DNA of 23,710 nucleotides, from the IMG/VR virus record IMGVR_UViG_3300037635_004132, positions 1-23,710 of that record, one strand, 5' to 3'. Of this stretch, positions 22,844 to 23,710 are shown piece after piece. The position numbers and the translations under genes are program-made. This DNA comes from a virus. The notes below the pieces were generated by a model. It did no database searches and was not told the DNA's origin. It saw only the letters and a program-made list of their open reading frames with translations. The stretch's first letter is position 1; the number at the start of each line of letters is the position of its first letter.

Positions 22844-23710
22844 GCACAGCTTACCTTGATGCGCTCCCCGAAGGGAACTGAGTGGTCACGGTACGGACAC
22901 CAGTCGAGCCAGAGTACTGGAACGTGTGGCTCGACAACGTCATTCCAGTCGTGGACATCGAGGTCAGACAGGTAGATGATGCCGTCGATATCAGGACAGT
23001 TCTCCTCGATGTGTCGGAACACAGGAGCGAAGAGCGTACCGCCGCCTCCAGCCAGTTTACGAGGGACTTCGTCACCCGCCTTCAACTCGAAGACATCGCG
23101 GACAGCGTGGTCGTGACTGATCAGGTGGACAGCTTTGGGGCGGAGTGTGTCGATCGAATCTTGAGTCGCGTCGAGCATCTCCTGTACGACAGAGGACGGG
23201 ACGCTGATGGACGTGTCGACCACGATGGCAAGCTCGCCGATGCTGTTCGACTCGCGGTCATCTTCGACAAGGCCAGTGGCAGCGAAGGTGCTGATGCGGA
23301 TGGGCTTGTTCCAGCCCTCATCCAGCCTGTCAGTCATCCACTGCTTGACGTAGTCCGACCACTCAAGGCCAGCCCACTGGCGGCGTTGCTCGACGATCTC
23401 ACGAGATCCAGACGGGCCAGACGTGCCAGCCTGCTCAGCCAGTTGGTCTTGCAGGATGACTCGCTCGTTCTCTTCGTCGACAGCTTCAGCGAAGGACTCT
23501 TCGGTCTCGCCCTCATCGAGGATGGGATCGGCGAGGTCAGTGCCAGCCGCCGTACCGACCCAGTCATTCAGGATGTCTTCGTCGGTCTTGGGCTCGTCGT
23601 TAGCAGGTACGCCATTGGCGGAGTCGGAGTCGGAGTCGGAGTCGGAGTCGGAGTCGGAGTCGGAGTCGGAGTCGGAGTCGGAGTCGGAGTCGGAGTCGGA
23701 GTCGGAGTCG
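22840..23710 (-). CDS. VWA-like (DUF2201-type) protein, C-terminal part, 5' end off window
   Basis: The frame is open from the right edge to a TGA at 22840, about 290 codons. The part nearest the edge is a Ser-Asp dipeptide run encoded by (GAGTCG)n. An acidic linker follows, and then a C-terminal VWA-like domain: ELAIVVDTSISVPSS carries the MIDAS DxSxS (codons at 23203-23217), followed by HLISHDHAV, the GGGGTLFAPVF loop and IIYLSDLDVHDW. This matches the C-terminal domain of the DUF2201 family, whose N-terminal half is a predicted zinc peptidase and whose genes often sit beside a MoxR-type AAA ATPase. Both would lie beyond the window. The internal ATG at 23337 is not the true start, because the frame continues upstream with sensible protein (SDYVKQW). 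Confidence 0.8.
   Translation of the reverse strand, partial: DSDSDSDSDSDSDSDSDSDSDSDSDSDSDSANGVPANDEPKTDEDILNDWVGTAAGTDLADPILDEGETEESFAEAVDEENERVILQDQLAEQAGTSGPSGSREIVEQRRQWAGLEWSDYVKQWMTDRLDEGWNKPIRISTFAATGLVEDDRESNSIGELAIVVDTSISVPSSVVQEMLDATQDSIDTLRPKAVHLISHDHAVRDVFELKAGDEVPRKLAGGGGTLFAPVFRHIEENCPDIDGIIYLSDLDVHDWNDVVEPHVPVLWLDWCPYRDHSVPFGERIKVSCA
23621..23710. repeat. Perfect hexanucleotide microsatellite (GAGTCG)x15+
   Basis: Fifteen identical GAGTCG units run from 23621 to the window edge with no variation. On the minus strand they encode alternating Ser-Asp. The unit length is a multiple of three, so changes in copy number keep the frame. Confidence 0.95.

Noticed and set aside
1-23710. 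tRNA genes or insertion sequences
   Set aside because: I saw no cloverleaf-like segment with a T-loop GTTCGA context between genes, and no transposase-like protein or paired terminal inverted repeats.

Overview
The window is part of a tailed double-stranded DNA bacteriophage (Caudoviricetes) genome or a close prophage relative. It carries a terminase pair, a very large virion-type gene, tightly packed small phage genes with overlapping stops and starts, and no metabolic, ribosomal or tRNA genes. The host cannot be named from the sequence. Base composition is near 50% GC. Most starts lack a Shine-Dalgarno (SD) sequence, and many right-hand leaders are A/C-rich, so the host may tolerate SD-independent initiation. 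The right edge lies inside a gene, within a perfect hexanucleotide microsatellite.

Layout. (1) Positions 1-3508, minus strand: one probable transcription unit reading leftward. It starts with the small terminase subunit, then a protein with a nucleotide-modification-associated (Nmad1/DUF1599-like) domain, a 71-aa protein, a 216-aa phage protein and a run of short Cys-rich or coiled-coil proteins. (2) Positions 3539-19675, plus strand: the large terminase subunit, a 209-bp intergenic region with a 41-nt near-perfect palindrome and a possible promoter, two coiled-coil/low-complexity proteins, and one 12.26-kb gene for a 4085-residue protein. (3) Positions 19672-23710, minus strand: about ten small phage genes, ending in the C-terminal part of a VWA-domain protein that runs off the window. 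The last plus-strand and first minus-strand genes converge on a shared TTAA that serves as stop codon for both.

How the genes may work together. Terminase small and large subunits package the DNA. The two mid-sized proteins and the giant protein look like internal or ejected virion proteins, roughly analogous to the T7 gp14/gp15/gp16 trio but with a vastly enlarged third member. The giant protein reads as a 'polyvalent' protein. It has an N-terminal part with Gly/Ala-rich hydrophobic segments, charged linkers with two QLELxL motifs, a zincin-like domain whose first catalytic His is Glu (EExxH), a lower-GC inserted module, a second zincin-like domain with an HExxGHE motif, a second lower-GC module that resembles a GNAT fold, and a long helical C-terminal virion region. 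The small genes flanking it are typical phage accessory genes of mostly unknown function.

The most interesting signals are the mosaic giant protein, nucleotide-level leader repeats shared between unrelated genes, a YD-repeat gene bounded by 20-bp direct repeats that copy the neighbouring gene's start, a 26-aa membrane peptide coupled to the VWA gene, and the pure (GAGTCG)n tract encoding a Ser-Asp linker.
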